In this document: positions 1 to 9,494 of the stretch, one piece after another
How the letters are laid out: every line of letters begins with the position of its first letter
How positions within the stretch are numbered: the first letter of the stretch is position 1
Origin: Bacteroidota bacterium
Lineage (GTDB): Bacteria > Bacteroidota > Bacteroidia > Chitinophagales > Chitinophagaceae
Length of the DNA stretch: 64,000 nt
NCBI GenBank assembly: GCA_018267965.1
Contig: JAFDXK010000001.1
Span: 620,001 to 684,000, forward strand
Direction: 5' to 3'
Made by a program: the position numbers and the translations under genes
Notes under the pieces: model-generated
The model's database searches: none
What the model saw: only the letters and a program-made list of their open reading frames with translations
Told to the model about the DNA's origin: nothing

Positions 1-728
1 CCTAACGCACATGGAGCGTAGATGTCCATTTCGAGGTTGAAAATGTCATTACCATCAACTACCTCTACGTTACGATATTTCTCTACTGTTTCCTTTATTT
101 TGGTATCGTTAATATCGGAGATATATACTTTCGCACCTTCTTCTATCAGGTGTCCTACAAGATACTGGCCCACATGTCCTACGCCTTGAACTAATACTTT
201 TTTACCTACAAGGCTGTCATTACCCCATACTTTTTTAGCGGATGCTTTCATCCCTACAAATACACCATAAGCTGTGAATGGAGAAGGGTCGCCGCTACCG
301 CCCATATACTCGGGTACACCTGTTACATGTTGCGTTTCAAGGCGGATATATTCCATATCACGTGCAGATGTGTTCACGTCTTCTGCTGTAATATATTTAC
401 CATTCAGACTATTAACGAATTTGCCATAACGGCGCCAAAGTCCTTCAGATTTTATTTTTGCAGCATCACCGATGATAACCGCTTTACCACCACCCAGGTT
501 TAATCCGCTGATAGCAGCTTTGAAGGTCATACCACGGCTCAGGCGCAATGCATCAACTACTGCATCCTGGTGACTGTTATAGTTCCACAAACGGGTACCA
601 CCTAATGCAGGTCCTAATGTAGTGTTATGAATTGCGATAATAGCATTAAGTCCTGAATGAGGGTCGTGGCAGAAAACTACCTGTTCGTGTCCCATTTGCT
701 GTACTAAGTCGAAAACCGAAGGCTGCAT
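1..728 (-). CDS. ldh: Leucine dehydrogenase (Glu/Leu/Phe/Val dehydrogenase family), C-terminus cut off by window edge
   Basis: NAD-dependent oxidative deamination of branched-chain amino acids to 2-oxo acids in the cytoplasm. Reading from ATG at 728 towards the left edge gives 242 residues beginning MQPSVFDLVQQMGHEQ. The glycine-rich substrate-binding region is visible (GPALGGTR near 39-46), with the two lysines of the family at about K70 and K82 (the latter in LNLGGGKAVI). A Rossmann segment follows (VLVQGVGHVGQYL). The roughly 360-residue family length means about one third lies outside the window. The short N-terminus and single GGGK motif resemble leucine rather than glutamate dehydrogenase, although valine or phenylalanine dehydrogenase cannot be excluded. 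It lies 70 bases downstream of tonB on the same strand but has its own likely promoter. Confidence 0.9.
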   Translation of the reverse strand, partial: MQPSVFDLVQQMGHEQVVFCHDPHSGLNAIIAIHNTTLGPALGGTRLWNYNSHQDAVVDALRLSRGMTFKAAISGLNLGGGKAVIIGDAAKIKSEGLWRRYGKFVNSLNGKYITAEDVNTSARDMEYIRLETQHVTGVPEYMGGSGDPSPFTAYGVFVGMKASAKKVWGNDSLVGKKVLVQGVGHVGQYLVGHLIEEGAKVYISDINDTKIKETVEKYRNVEVVDGNDIFNLEMDIYAPCAL

Positions 729-748
729 GTATATTAAAAATTAGGGTG

Positions 749-780
749 CGAAAGTACAAAAACCCCCTAATCTCGCAAAA
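749..780 (-). promoter_or_regulatory. Putative promoter of leucine dehydrogenase
   Basis: On the minus strand TTTTG is followed after 19 bases by TACTTTCG, close to the Bacteroidota TTTG-N19-TAnnTTTG promoter. Transcription would start about 14 bases before the ATG at 728. It is inferred by comparison with the clean matches at the tRNA genes in this window. Confidence 0.45.
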
Positions 781-798
781 GATGTTTGATATATTAAT

Positions 799-1584
799 CT
801 ATTGCAATACAAACTTGATAGGTAAGGTAAAATATACCTTCACAAACCTGTCGTTATTCTTGCCGGGTTTCCAATTGTGCATACCATTTACCACTCTTAA
901 GGCTTCTTCGTTACATCCGCCACCTATCCCTTTAATGACACGCGCATTTGAAATACTACCATCTTCATTTACTACAAACTGTACATACACCGTACCCTCA
1001 ATGCCATTGTCTCTGGCCATTTCTGGATACTGCAATGTTTTTTCAAAATAAGCATTCATGTCGCCGATATATTCAGGCATCACCTCTGCCCATTTTATTG
1101 GTGATGTTGTGGGTGGTGGCGCATCGCTGGTAATACTTGCAGTCGACTCGTTTGTTGTGTTTGCATTGCCACTTGTACCGTCAGTATTGCTAATACCAGG
1201 GTCTTTGGTTGATGCTTCTGCATTAGTAGGAGGAGGTGTTTCAACAAGTTCATCTTTTGTGATTTTTAAAACAGCATCTGCAGTTGTAGCTTTTGATGCG
1301 GCTGGTGCCACTGGTTGTGGTATTGGTTTTGGAGGATCAATATTAAAAATGGTTGGATTGACAGGTATGATTGGACAATGCGTAATATCTGATAAATGAG
1401 CTGCTTCCTTTGGATTGAATATTGCGTATACTGATAGAACAAGTATCGCACACGCTACCACTGAAAATGCTTTCAATGCTCGCGCATCATAATTTTTGCG
1501 AAGTAAGTAGCCTCCGTATGCTTTGTTCCTGTTGTCAAACAGGATATCTAAATAGTCTGATTTTGAAATTGATTCTGCGTTCAT
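799..1584 (-). CDS. tonB: TonB family energy transducer
   Basis: A 261-residue inner-membrane protein with the standard TonB layout. It has a short cytoplasmic N-terminus with the Bacteroidota pattern NRNKAYGGYLLRKNY, one membrane segment at about 39-56, a Pro/Thr/Ser-rich periplasmic spacer (about 85-165), and a C-terminal TonB domain. That domain has the usual features: YPEMARDNGIEGTVYVQF, then a GGGCNEEALRVV helix and a final hydrophobic strand ending LPIKFVLQ. It passes proton-motive energy to outer-membrane receptors. It follows exbD by 38 bases, so the two are probably co-transcribed. No exbB is visible next to them, so the motor partner must be encoded elsewhere. Confidence 0.9.
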   Translation of the reverse strand: MNAESISKSDYLDILFDNRNKAYGGYLLRKNYDARALKAFSVVACAILVLSVYAIFNPKEAAHLSDITHCPIIPVNPTIFNIDPPKPIPQPVAPAASKATTADAVLKITKDELVETPPPTNAEASTKDPGISNTDGTSGNANTTNESTASITSDAPPPTTSPIKWAEVMPEYIGDMNAYFEKTLQYPEMARDNGIEGTVYVQFVVNEDGSISNARVIKGIGGGCNEEALRVVNGMHNWKPGKNNDRFVKVYFTLPIKFVLQ

Positions 1585-1622
1585 AGTAGTTGTTTATTAT
1601 AAAACTCCACTTCGCATTGTTT

Positions 1623-2153
1623 TCACATTTTAGTTTGTAATCTTTTTGTCAGCAATTCTTTTTCAATCGGAGTAATGTCATCAATGGCGTAATACTTAAT
1701 GTCGTTGATTTGCACTTCGTCAATAATTCTTACAAAATCATCGTAAGTACAATCGTCATTAGGTTTGATGATGAGATGTAGGTCATGAGCTTCTTTAGAA
1801 AAGTTTTCAGATAGTTGTTTCAAATTGCTTTGTTTCTTCCTGATGTAATTGCCGATATCATTAAATGACATGTATTGAAAAACCACGTTCTTATTTAATG
1901 CACCTGAGTAATAAGCTATCTTATGATTGCCGATAGGAACAACAGTTATAGTGCTGGTGTCTATATAGGCAGTCACTGCTTTGTTCGATTTGTCGGGCAC
2001 TTTAAGGTCCATCAACTTTGGTTGCATAATAGTAGTAGTGTAGATGAAAAATGTAATTAGGATAAATCCTAAATCTACCATTGGGGTGAGGTCTATCTTA
2101 GGGGTTGCTAATTTTCTTCTGCCACTTTTCTGTTGAATTTGGATGTCGGCCAT
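1623..2153 (-). CDS. exbD: ExbD/TolR family biopolymer transport protein
   Basis: A 176-residue single-pass inner-membrane protein of the ExbB-ExbD motor that energises TonB. The N-terminus is cytoplasmic and basic, followed by the family signature IDLTPMVDLGFILITFF. The membrane-embedded Asp of this signature is the proton-handling residue in the family. The rest is a periplasmic domain (about 45-176) with the strand LHLIIKPNDDCTYDDFVRI typical of ExbD/TolR. It is directly upstream of tonB on the same strand. Many Bacteroidota carry exbB-exbD-exbD-tonB sets; here only one exbD and tonB are present. Confidence 0.9.
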   Translation of the reverse strand: MADIQIQQKSGRRKLATPKIDLTPMVDLGFILITFFIYTTTIMQPKLMDLKVPDKSNKAVTAYIDTSTITVVPIGNHKIAYYSGALNKNVVFQYMSFNDIGNYIRKKQSNLKQLSENFSKEAHDLHLIIKPNDDCTYDDFVRIIDEVQINDIKYYAIDDITPIEKELLTKRLQTKM

Positions 2154-2195
2154 AGTGTTGGTTTATTAACAAGACACGAGCCTTATTCAATTCCA

Positions 2196-2226
2196 TAAAA
2201 AAGCCTCACAAATGTGAGGCTTTTTA
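2196..2226. terminator. Rho-independent terminator after trhO
   Basis: GCCTCACA at 2203-2210 pairs with TGTGAGGC at 2213-2220, flanked by A and T tracts on both sides. It stands just past the trhO stop on the minus strand and separates it from exbD. Confidence 0.8.
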
Positions 2227-3291
2227 TTAACTGTTCTTTCTTTCTTCTTTCCATTGTTCACGATGTTTTCGCAAAGGATGGTCTTTGGATTTGTTGAAAA
2301 TTTTTGGCCCATTCTCTCTTCCGGCACGCAGAGCACGTTGCTCTTCTTCCGGAAGATTGTGTTCGTCTTTACATTCTATACTGCAACACCCTTCAAGCGT
2401 TTTTGCACAATCCTCACATTGAATAAATAGCAAATGACAACCATCATTTTTACAATTGGTATGAGTGTCGCATGGCTTGCCGCAGGTATGGCATTCAGAT
2501 AAGATATCCTCGGTAATACGCTCGCCCAGGCGCTCATCAAATACAAAGTTCTTACCCTTAAATTTTACAGGAAGGCCCTGTTCTTTTGCCTTACGTGTAT
2601 ACTCTATAATACCGCCCTCTACGTGGAATACATTCTTGAAACCATTGTGCAGCATATACGCACTGGCTTTTTCGCAACGTATACCGCCCGTGCAGTACAT
2701 GATGATGTTTTGATCTTCCTTACCTTTCAACATATCCACCGCCATAGGCAACTGGTCGCGAAAAGTATCAGACGGCACTTCAATCGCATTTTCAAAATGC
2801 CCCACTTCATATTCGTAGTGGTTGCGCATATCTACAATGATGGTATTAGGTTGTGCTGATAGCTCATTATAATCTTTCGCTTTGAGGTATTTCCCCGTTT
2901 TCGACGGGTCGAATGTCGGGTCGTCAATACCATCAGCTACCACTTTTTCACGCACTTTCATACGCAATACCCAAAAAGATTTCCCGTCATCATCCACTGC
3001 AATATTCATGCGTATACCATTCAACTCAGGTGCGGCAGCATAGAGAGCATCACGAAAAGCATCATATTTACTTTCCGGTACACTAATCTGCCCGTTGATG
3101 CCTTCATGGGCGATATATATACGGCCAAATACTTTTAGCTTTTCAAAAGCTATCCATAGATTATCGCGAAATTCTTGAGGATTGGCGATGTTGAAATACT
3201 TGTAAAAGGAAACTGTTTTACGCGGTTCGGTCTCCGCAAGCATACGCTGCTTCAGTTCCTCGTTCGAGATTCGGTTGTGTAACACTGGCAT
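2227..3291 (-). CDS. trhO: tRNA uridine(34) hydroxylase TrhO (rhodanese family)
   Basis: Oxygen-dependent hydroxylation of wobble uridine 34 in tRNA, the first step towards 5-alkoxyuridine modifications. The 354-residue length matches the family (E. coli YceA about 350). The N-terminal part carries [11 protein letters not shown] rhodanese domain (about 150-245) has the active-site loop [10 protein letters not shown] with Cys200. The C-terminal tail is cysteine-rich ([11 protein letters not shown], then CEDC and CCSIEC), as in TrhO, and then strongly basic. It is a single-gene unit with a terminator behind it. The role comes from family knowledge; the catalytic Cys and Cys-rich tail are seen directly. 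Confidence 0.92.
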   Translation of the reverse strand: MPVLHNRISNEELKQRMLAETEPRKTVSFYKYFNIANPQEFRDNLWIAFEKLKVFGRIYIAHEGINGQISVPESKYDAFRDALYAAAPELNGIRMNIAVDDDGKSFWVLRMKVREKVVADGIDDPTFDPSKTGKYLKAKDYNELSAQPNTIIVDMRNHYEYEVGHFENAIEVPSDTFRDQLPMAVDMLKGKEDQNIIMYCTGGIRCEKASAYMLHNGFKNVFHVEGGIIEYTRKAKEQGLPVKFKGKNFVFDERLGERITEDILSECHTCGKPCDTHTNCKNDGCHLLFIQCEDCAKTLEGCCSIECKDEHNLPEEEQRALRAGRENGPKIFNKSKDHPLRKHREQWKEERKNS

Positions 3292-3331
3292 GGTGTACGT
3301 CCTTTTCTTTTTGAGGTTAATAAATGATGCG

Positions 3332-3339
3332 CAAAGTTA
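3332..3339 (-). promoter_or_regulatory. Putative -7 box of trhO promoter
   Basis: The minus-strand sequence TAACTTTG fits TAnnTTTG and lies about 41 bases before the trhO ATG. A convincing -33 element is not obvious in the short divergent gap. Confidence 0.4.
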
Positions 3340-3363
3340 AGGCAAATTGGTATTTTAGAGCTT

Positions 3364-3825
3364 ATGAAATGGATGATTTTAATCATGTTTTTGGTGTTAG
3401 GTGGTATTGCCTACAGTCAGCCCGGACAGGTACCGGTGAGGCGATTAGATAATTATTATTACATAGGAACCCGTCTGAATCTGAAAAATGATGTCAATTG
3501 TTTCGTTGTAACTACACGCAGAGAATTCACTAGGTTCTTTGGCGAAACTGTACGCCCCGATACTCCTGATTTTAGTAAAGAAGTAATGTTGATATTATTA
3601 ATGCCATCCAGCGACAGAAATACTAAACTGTCATTCGATAAGATATCAATGAAAGCAGGAGGTTTTTTAGAGGTGTATTGTAATGTAAAAACAGACAAAC
3701 ATAAAATGCCTTATAAATTGGCTCCTATAGAGGTTGCAGTAGTGCCGCGTTTTAAAGAAACTAAAAATGTAAATTTTTATAACCTTAAGCACATGGACCT
3801 GATGGCTTCTGTCTTGGTCAAATAG
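3364..3825 (+). CDS. Small secreted protein, paralogue of the next gene's N-terminal domain
   Basis: A 153-residue protein with a signal peptide (hydrophobic segment about 3-18, cleavage after YSQ). I do not recognise a named family. It resembles the N-terminal 145 residues of the next protein in layout and wording: an early D..YY or D.YF element, then FTRFFGETVRPDTPDFSKEV here against FDTLFGVAQTMGVTIEKPDF there, then a hydrophobic strand (VMLILLMP or YVFVLAAP). Both then carry an FDKIS/FKRME strand and an LEVYCNV/MNLYCIM strand. The two genes lie 56 bases apart on the same strand, suggesting duplication and shared transcription. Function unknown; export to the periplasm or surface is inferred. 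Confidence 0.8.
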   Translation: MKWMILIMFLVLGGIAYSQPGQVPVRRLDNYYYIGTRLNLKNDVNCFVVTTRREFTRFFGETVRPDTPDFSKEVMLILLMPSSDRNTKLSFDKISMKAGGFLEVYCNVKTDKHKMPYKLAPIEVAVVPRFKETKNVNFYNLKHMDLMASVLVK

Positions 3826-3881
3826 CTATTGTTATTGACTATATTTTATTATTTTTAAAGATTAAAATAAAAATTGATTTC

Positions 3882-5303
3882 ATGAAAAAGTTGTTGTTTG
3901 TATTTGCCTTTATTTGCTCTGTTGCTCAAATAGTGTATGCTCAACCCATGCACAGGGTAGATTTCAAGGTATTGGACGGTTATTTTATGAGATCGCCGAT
4001 GAAATTATCTAAAGGGCTTAACTACATGATGATTGATGACCCGGTTCAGTTTGATACCTTGTTCGGTGTTGCACAAACTATGGGTGTTACCATCGAAAAG
4101 CCTGATTTCAATACGCAATATGTATTTGTTTTAGCTGCGCCTGAAACTCGTATGGAGACATACTTGGGTTTTAAACGCATGGAAGTTGTAGGTGAAGAGG
4201 ATATGAACTTATATTGCATCATGATGGAGAGCAATAAGTTGAATTATATGACTAAACCATTGCTTATTGCAACTGCTCCTAAGAATGCGTTTATAAAGAC
4301 AATACACTTCTACGACGAAAACGATAAGGAACAGAAAGTATACAAGCTGGATAAAATAAGTAAGGAAAAAGAAAAAGAAGCTGAGAAACTAGCTAAGCAA
4401 CAAGAGAAGGCACAGTCTAAAGAAGACAAAAAAGCAGCAGAAGCTCAAAAGGAAAAAGAAAAAGAAGAGCAGAAAGCAGCTATGAAACAAAAAGATGATG
4501 AGCGTAAAGCTGCAGAAAAAGAGGCTGAACATGCACAAAAACTGGAAGCTGAAAAAATAAGGCTTGAAGTAATGAGGATGAAAGAAGAGCAAAAAGCTCA
4601 AAAACGTGAAGAAGAAAAAGCACGTATTGAACGTGAAACAAATGAGCGTTTGGCAGCAGAGAAAGCAGAAGCCGATAAACTCGAAGCTGAAAAGAACGCC
4701 AGGGCAGAAGAAAGGGAACGCAAACGCGAGGAAAAAAGAATAAAAGAAGAACGTGAAGAAAGGGAACGACTTGCTGCTCAAAAAGCTGAGGAAGAACGTA
4801 TCGCTAATGAAGAAAAAAATCGCAAAGAAGAAGAACAGATAAGGGCTGAGGAAAGGGCACGCAAGCGTGAGGAAAAACGCATGAAAGAAGAGCAGGCTGA
4901 AAAAGAGCGTTTAGCTGCGGAAAAACGCGAAGCCGACCGTATGGCAGCAGAAGAAAGACAACGTAATAGCGATGCACGTATGACTGAAGAGCAGAGAGCC
5001 CGTAAGCGCGACGAAGAACGTATGGCTAATGACGAAGAAGCAAAGGAAAGAAGAGCAGCACAAAAAATAAAAGAAGAACAGGCAAGAGAAGAGGAGGAAG
5101 CTGCTGAACGCAGGCGTGAAAAAGCAAGGCTCAGGGCTCAGAAATTGGAAGACGAACGCATAGCGCGCGAGGAAGAAGAAGCTCGTAAGCAGGAAGAAAT
5201 GGAAGAAAAACGCCGTGAGGAAGAAAAGGCTAAAAAAGCTGAAGAAAAAGCCCGTAAAAAAGCAGAAAGAAAAGCAAGAAGAGAAGCAGAGGAGGAAGAA
5301 TAA
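3882..5303 (+). CDS. Secreted protein with N-terminal domain like its neighbour and a ~310-residue charged helix
   Basis: 473 residues. Residues 1-20 form a signal peptide ending VYAQ. Residues 21-150 form a globular domain related to the preceding gene. From about residue 155 to the end the sequence is almost only Glu, Lys, Arg and Ala in short i, i+4 alternation (such as EERERKREEKRIKEE). That is expected to form one long single alpha-helix or a coiled coil of some 45 nm if fully extended. No hydrophobic heptad dominates, which favours a stable single helix. It could be a periplasmic spacer or bind a charged partner. The repeats are not identical at DNA level, so this is an old expansion. 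Function unknown. Confidence 0.85.
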   Translation: MKKLLFVFAFICSVAQIVYAQPMHRVDFKVLDGYFMRSPMKLSKGLNYMMIDDPVQFDTLFGVAQTMGVTIEKPDFNTQYVFVLAAPETRMETYLGFKRMEVVGEEDMNLYCIMMESNKLNYMTKPLLIATAPKNAFIKTIHFYDENDKEQKVYKLDKISKEKEKEAEKLAKQQEKAQSKEDKKAAEAQKEKEKEEQKAAMKQKDDERKAAEKEAEHAQKLEAEKIRLEVMRMKEEQKAQKREEEKARIERETNERLAAEKAEADKLEAEKNARAEERERKREEKRIKEEREERERLAAQKAEEERIANEEKNRKEEEQIRAEERARKREEKRMKEEQAEKERLAAEKREADRMAAEERQRNSDARMTEEQRARKRDEERMANDEEAKERRAAQKIKEEQAREEEEAAERRREKARLRAQKLEDERIAREEEEARKQEEMEEKRREEEKAKKAEEKARKKAERKARREAEEEE

Positions 5304-5304
5304 A

Positions 5305-5532
5305 CTACCACTTAACCGGATTCCTTCTGCGTAACAGGATATAGTTCTTTAAATTCATCCAGAATGCAAGAACCATATAAATGATAATAGGGGAGCCCAG
5401 TGTAAGAAACGATATATAAATGAACCATAGGCGTATACGCGAAGTTGCTACGCCTATTTTTTCGCCTATAGCGCTACAAACGCCAAAGGCTTTCCATTCA
5501 ATAAAATTCTTTATGTCGTATAATGGTTTCAT
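5305..5532 (-). CDS. PspC domain protein
   Basis: A 75-residue inner-membrane protein with the PspC pattern: a short amphipathic start, FGVCSAIGEKIGVATSRIRL, a hydrophobic segment (about 37-60), then a positively charged tail. PspC family members sit in the inner membrane and take part in envelope-stress responses in proteobacteria; small stand-alone copies are common in Bacteroidota, where the role is not well defined. It converges with the charged-helix gene, with one base between the stop codons and no room for a terminator. Confident on family, not on function. Confidence 0.85.
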   Translation of the reverse strand: MKPLYDIKNFIEWKAFGVCSAIGEKIGVATSRIRLWFIYISFLTLGSPIIIYMVLAFWMNLKNYILLRRRNPVKW

Positions 5533-5607
5533 GATTGTATTGTAAATATAGGAAAAATCATTTCTAATTGCTGAGGTGCTGTTGACTATAACTTTTTAGC
5601 TTTACAC

Positions 5608-6267
5608 ATGGCTTTTGAAGGCTATATTGATATACATACCCATAAGGCTGCTGTTACAACACACATCAGTATTTGTAACTTGTACAAGGACTATAATATT
5701 GTCCAATCAGGCTTTTTATATTCCATCGGGCTGCATCCTTGGTATATTACTGCCGAAACGTTCAACAGCGAGTTCGAGCAATTGGAAAAGGTTGCCGGAT
5801 CAACTGTTGTCCTCGCTATTGGCGAATGTGGGTTGGATAAACTGGCAAAAACCGATTGGGGTTTACAGGTTCAGACCTTCGAGATGCAAATAAAGCTTGC
5901 CAATAAACTCAATAAGCCACTTATTATTCATTGTGTAAGGGCTTATGAAGAGGTGTTGAAAATGCTGAAAGAATGCGAACTGACTGTTCCTGTCATATTT
6001 CATGGGTTTAATAAAAAATTACAGGTAGCCGAGCAGATATTAAAAGAGGGGTATTATTTATCGTTCGGCACATCCTTGCTAAAGGATATTGCTGGAATGT
6101 CAGAAGTTCTGCTCGCTATTCCTGCTGAAAAATTTTTTCTTGAAACAGACGACTCCGGCCTTGATATAGGAGTTGTATACCAGGCTGCTGCAACTATTCG
6201 TAAAACTCCTGTAGATACCCTTATTTTGCAGCTTCAAAAAAACTTCGAAACCGTATTTAAGAAATGA
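5608..6267 (+). CDS. TatD family metal-dependent hydrolase
   Basis: A 219-residue cytoplasmic TIM-barrel hydrolase of the TatD group (DNase-like metal enzymes). All expected metal ligands are present: H10-T-H12 near the start, E73 in GECGLD, H108 in IIHC, H132 in FHGF, and D181 in ETDDSG. It is about 35-40 residues shorter than E. coli TatD/YcfH, mostly in the loops of the first third, a size common in Bacteroidota. The stop overlaps the tcdA start in the four bases ATGA, so translation of the two is probably coupled. The precise substrate cannot be told from the sequence. Confidence 0.9.
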   Translation: MAFEGYIDIHTHKAAVTTHISICNLYKDYNIVQSGFLYSIGLHPWYITAETFNSEFEQLEKVAGSTVVLAIGECGLDKLAKTDWGLQVQTFEMQIKLANKLNKPLIIHCVRAYEEVLKMLKECELTVPVIFHGFNKKLQVAEQILKEGYYLSFGTSLLKDIAGMSEVLLAIPAEKFFLETDDSGLDIGVVYQAAATIRKTPVDTLILQLQKNFETVFKK

Positions 6268-6986
6268 AAGATACAGCCTGGTTGTCGCGTACTGAGTTAT
6301 TGGTTGGCAAGGAAAACCTTCAAAAATTGCATAATGCACATGTATTGGTTGTGGGTATGGGTGGCGTTGGTTCTTTTGCTGCGGAGTTCATTTGCCGTGC
6401 AGGGGTGGGTGAGATGACTATCGTGGATGGCGATGTGGTAGACCCAAGTAACCGAAACAGGCAATTGCCTGCATTAGCTACTACACACGGACAATACAAA
6501 GCTGATATTATGGCAGAGCGTTTGCTTGCGATTAACCCTGAGTTGAAATTGCATAGTATTAAAGAATTTATTACACCTGAGAAAGTAGAAGAAGTACTCT
6601 CAGTTAAATACGATTATGTTGTAGAAGCAATTGACAGCATTACCCCTAAAGTAACCTTTATCACTGCCGCATTTGCAAAAGGATTACGAATAGTAAGTTC
6701 AATGGGGGCTGGTGCCAAGCTGGACCCCACACAACTCAGGGTGGTAGATATTTCTAAAACCTACAACTGCCCGTTTGCACAACAAATACGCAAGAAGCTA
6801 AAGGAGGCAAATATTTATAAGGGAATTAAAGTAGTTTTTTCTCCTGAAGAATATATCAAGGAGTCATTGATGCTGACCGACGGTAGCAATTTTAAGAAGT
6901 CGGCGTACGGCACAATATCGTATTTGCCGGCTACATTTGGTGCTTGTGTGGCATCGGTAGCCATAAGAGATTTGATGAATGATTAA
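6264..6986 (+). CDS. tcdA: tRNA threonylcarbamoyladenosine dehydratase TcdA
   Basis: ATP-dependent cyclisation of t6A37 to ct6A in tRNAs, an E1-like enzyme of the ThiF/MoeB fold. In its 240 residues the nucleotide site GMGGVGS (31-37), the acidic VDGDVVDPSNRNRQ stretch (54-67) and a C-terminal region ATFGACVASVAI typical of TcdA (YgdL) are visible. There is no CxxC zinc pair as in ThiF/MoeB, in keeping with TcdA. It overlaps the tatD-like stop by four bases and is followed directly by a strong terminator, so the two genes form a compact operon. Confidence 0.9.
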   Translation: MKDTAWLSRTELLVGKENLQKLHNAHVLVVGMGGVGSFAAEFICRAGVGEMTIVDGDVVDPSNRNRQLPALATTHGQYKADIMAERLLAINPELKLHSIKEFITPEKVEEVLSVKYDYVVEAIDSITPKVTFITAAFAKGLRIVSSMGAGAKLDPTQLRVVDISKTYNCPFAQQIRKKLKEANIYKGIKVVFSPEEYIKESLMLTDGSNFKKSAYGTISYLPATFGACVASVAIRDLMND

Positions 6987-7021
6987 AATAAAGAAGCCAC
7001 CTGAAAGGTGGCTTCTTTATT
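6987..7021. terminator. Bidirectional terminator between tcdA and acnA
   Basis: A perfect 16-base-pair stem: AATAAAGAAGCCACCT (6987-7002) with AGGTGGCTTCTTTATT (7006-7021), loop GAA. A and T tracts in both arms let it serve the two convergent genes. Confidence 0.9.
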
Positions 7022-7036
7022 TATAGTTGAATTCGA

Positions 7037-9301
7037 TTATTTAGAGAACTCAGCACGGATAACATTCAACGCACCGCCGGCTTTGAACCAGCCTATTTGT
7101 TGTTCGTTATATGTATGGTTAAGCATGATCTCATCTACAGTACCATCACTGTGATGCAATATCATCGATAATGGAGTGCCTTCTTTAAAGTCAGTTAAGC
7201 CAAGTATGTCTATGCTGTCATCTTCCATTACCTTGTCGTAATCTGCTTTATCTGCAAATGTCAACGCAAGCATACCTTGTTTCTTCAGGTTCGTTTCATG
7301 TATACGAGCAAAGCTCTTAACAATGATTGCACGAACACCCAGATGACGTGGTTCCATAGCTGCGTGCTCACGAGAGCTACCTTCACCATAGTTCTCATCA
7401 CCTACTACCACGCTGCCAATACCATGTGCTTTATAATCGCGGGCAGTAGCCGGTACTTCGCCAAATTCTCCGGTAAGTTGATTTTTAACCTTATTCGTTT
7501 CGTTGTTGAATGCATTGACAGCACCTATCAACATGTTGTTAGAGATGTTGTCAAGATGTCCGCGGAATTTCAACCATGGGCCGGCCATAGAGATATGGTC
7601 AGTAGTACATTTACCGAATGCTTTTATCAAAAGCTTCATGTGGTGCAGATTCAATCCTTCCCACGGAGCAAACGGTGTAAGTAATTGTAAACGTGTACTG
7701 TCCGGGCTTACTACTACCTGAACACCACTACCATCTGCAGCAGGAGCTTGATAACCTGCGTCATCTACAGCAAAGCCTTTAGCAGGCAATTCGAATCCTT
7801 TAGGCTCTGCCAGCATTACTTCCTCACCCTTGTCATTTACTAGTTTATCTTTCAGTGGGTTGAACGTCAACTTGCCAGATATAGCAAATGCAGTTACAAT
7901 TTCCGGAGAAGCTACGAACGCATGTGTTGATGCAAAGCCATCATTACGTTTTGCAAAGTTGCGGTTGAATGATGTAACGATAGTATTCTTGCGATTAGGG
8001 TCATCCATGTGGCGTGCCCATTGTCCTATACAAGGTCCGCAGGCATTAGCCAATACAACGCCACCCATTTTATCAAATGTTTTCAGGAAGCCGTCACGTT
8101 CAATCGTGTAACGAACCATCTCTGAACCAGGAGTAATAGTATATTCACTCTTTGCTTTCAGTCCTTTAGCCATAGCATCCTCTGCTATCGAAGCTGCACG
8201 AGAAATATCTTCGTAAGAAGAGTTGGTACAAGAACCTATCAATGCAACATCTACAGTTTCAGGCCAGCCATTTGCAGTAGCTACTTCTGCTATTTTGCTG
8301 ATAGGAGTAGCCAAATCCGGAGTGAAAGGGCCATTTACATATGGTTCCAGTTCATCCAGATTTATTTCAATCAGTTGATCATAATATTTAGCAGGGTCAG
8401 CATATACTTCAGCATCAGGGCGCAGGTGTTCTTTCACACCATCAGCCAACGCAGCAATGTCAGCACGGTCTGTACCGCGCAGGTAATCTGCCATTTTCTG
8501 GTCGTAAGCAAACAATGAACATGTAGCACCTATTTCAGCACCCATGTTACAAATCGTTCCTTTACCGGTAGCGCTTAAGCTATCAGCACCTTCACCAAAA
8601 TATTCAACAATAGCACCTGTACCACCTTTTACGGTAAGTATGCCTGCTACTTTCAGTATTACGTCTTTTGCACTTGTCCATCCGTTCATTTTACCTGTCA
8701 GCTTCACACCAATCAGTTTTGGCATTTTAAGCTCCCATGGCAAGCCTGCCATTACATCCACTGCATCAGCACCACCAACGCCTATTGCTATCATACCTAA
8801 GCCACCTGCGTTGGGTGTATGGCTATCAGTACCTATCATCATACCACCAGGGAAAGCATAGTTTTCCAGCACTACCTGGTGAATGATACCTGCACCAGGT
8901 TTCCAGAAACCGATACCGTATTTGTTAGATATAGAAGCAAGGAAGTCATACACTTCTTTGTTTACATCATTAGCTGTAGCAAGGTCAGCAACAGCACCAA
9001 CTTTTGCCTGTATCAGGTGGTCACAGTGTACAGAACTCGGAACAGCAACTTTGGCACGTCCGCAAGTCATGAATTGCAACAAAGCCATTTGAGCTGTAGC
9101 ATCTTGCATCGCCACACGGTCCGGTGCGAAGTTTACATAATCTTTACCACGTGCATATGCATTTGCTGCTTTTTCAAAGCTATGCGCGTACAATATTTTT
9201 TCTGCAAATGTCAGGGGCTTTCCGAGCAATTGGCGTGTTGCAGCTACTTTGCCTGGTAATTCACTATAAACTTTTTGGATGAGATCTAAGTCAAAAGCCA
9301 T
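7037..9301 (-). CDS. acnA: Aconitate hydratase
   Basis: Citrate-isocitrate isomerisation in the TCA cycle, a cytoplasmic [4Fe-4S] enzyme. I start at the ATG at 9301 ([12 protein letters not shown]), giving 754 residues; an in-frame start at 9379 would add 26 residues unlike the family and would lie upstream of the likely promoter. The cluster ligands are C358 ([10 protein letters not shown]) and C421/C424 (CGPCIGQW), the numbering familiar from mitochondrial aconitase, so this is the mitochondrial-type rather than the AcnB type. The swivel-domain motif [12 protein letters not shown] is present near the C-terminus. It is monocistronic and converges on tcdA. Confidence 0.95.
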   Translation of the reverse strand: MAFDLDLIQKVYSELPGKVAATRQLLGKPLTFAEKILYAHSFEKAANAYARGKDYVNFAPDRVAMQDATAQMALLQFMTCGRAKVAVPSSVHCDHLIQAKVGAVADLATANDVNKEVYDFLASISNKYGIGFWKPGAGIIHQVVLENYAFPGGMMIGTDSHTPNAGGLGMIAIGVGGADAVDVMAGLPWELKMPKLIGVKLTGKMNGWTSAKDVILKVAGILTVKGGTGAIVEYFGEGADSLSATGKGTICNMGAEIGATCSLFAYDQKMADYLRGTDRADIAALADGVKEHLRPDAEVYADPAKYYDQLIEINLDELEPYVNGPFTPDLATPISKIAEVATANGWPETVDVALIGSCTNSSYEDISRAASIAEDAMAKGLKAKSEYTITPGSEMVRYTIERDGFLKTFDKMGGVVLANACGPCIGQWARHMDDPNRKNTIVTSFNRNFAKRNDGFASTHAFVASPEIVTAFAISGKLTFNPLKDKLVNDKGEEVMLAEPKGFELPAKGFAVDDAGYQAPAADGSGVQVVVSPDSTRLQLLTPFAPWEGLNLHHMKLLIKAFGKCTTDHISMAGPWLKFRGHLDNISNNMLIGAVNAFNNETNKVKNQLTGEFGEVPATARDYKAHGIGSVVVGDENYGEGSSREHAAMEPRHLGVRAIIVKSFARIHETNLKKQGMLALTFADKADYDKVMEDDSIDILGLTDFKEGTPLSMILHHSDGTVDEIMLNHTYNEQQIGWFKAGGALNVIRAEFSK

Positions 9302-9333
9302 TTTTTGAATGATTTGTGTTTTAAAAGACGTCG

Positions 9334-9341
9334 CGAAGTTA
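9334..9341 (-). promoter_or_regulatory. Possible -7 box of aconitase promoter
   Basis: Minus-strand TAACTTCG, one base off TAnnTTTG, placed 33-40 bases before the ATG at 9301. If real it excludes the longer start at 9379. No clear -33 TTTG was found. Confidence 0.3.
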
Positions 9342-9438
9342 CCGAAATGAGAAGAGAATATAAAGTGATGATTTATCAAATCTGAACATTTATACTTCTC
9401 ATATTTTATATATTTTATAATGATAACCTAATTGCCAT

Positions 9439-9446
9439 TATATTTG
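9439..9446 (+). promoter_or_regulatory. Putative -7 box for the 9495 gene
   Basis: TATATTTG matches TAnnTTTG exactly and lies 49 bases before the ATG at 9495. The expected -33 TTTG is not clear in the very AT-rich upstream sequence. Confidence 0.45.
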
Positions 9447-9494
9447 CAATCCGGGATGATAATAAAGTAGGGAGTAGCTTTTAGAGAAATAGGA

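Noticed and set aside
4389-4781. Phe-rich reading frame opposite the charged-helix gene
   Set aside because: An artefact of GAA/AAG-rich coding DNA on the other strand; no protein features of its own.
3882-5303. TolA or a similar named protein for the charged-helix gene
   Set aside because: TolA has an N-terminal membrane anchor and a C-terminal globular domain; here the domain is N-terminal after a cleaved signal and the helix runs to the end.
9302-9379. Longer N-terminus for aconitase starting at 9379
   Set aside because: The extra 26 residues do not resemble the family and would extend over the likely promoter; the start at 9301 reproduces the standard cysteine numbering 358/421/424.
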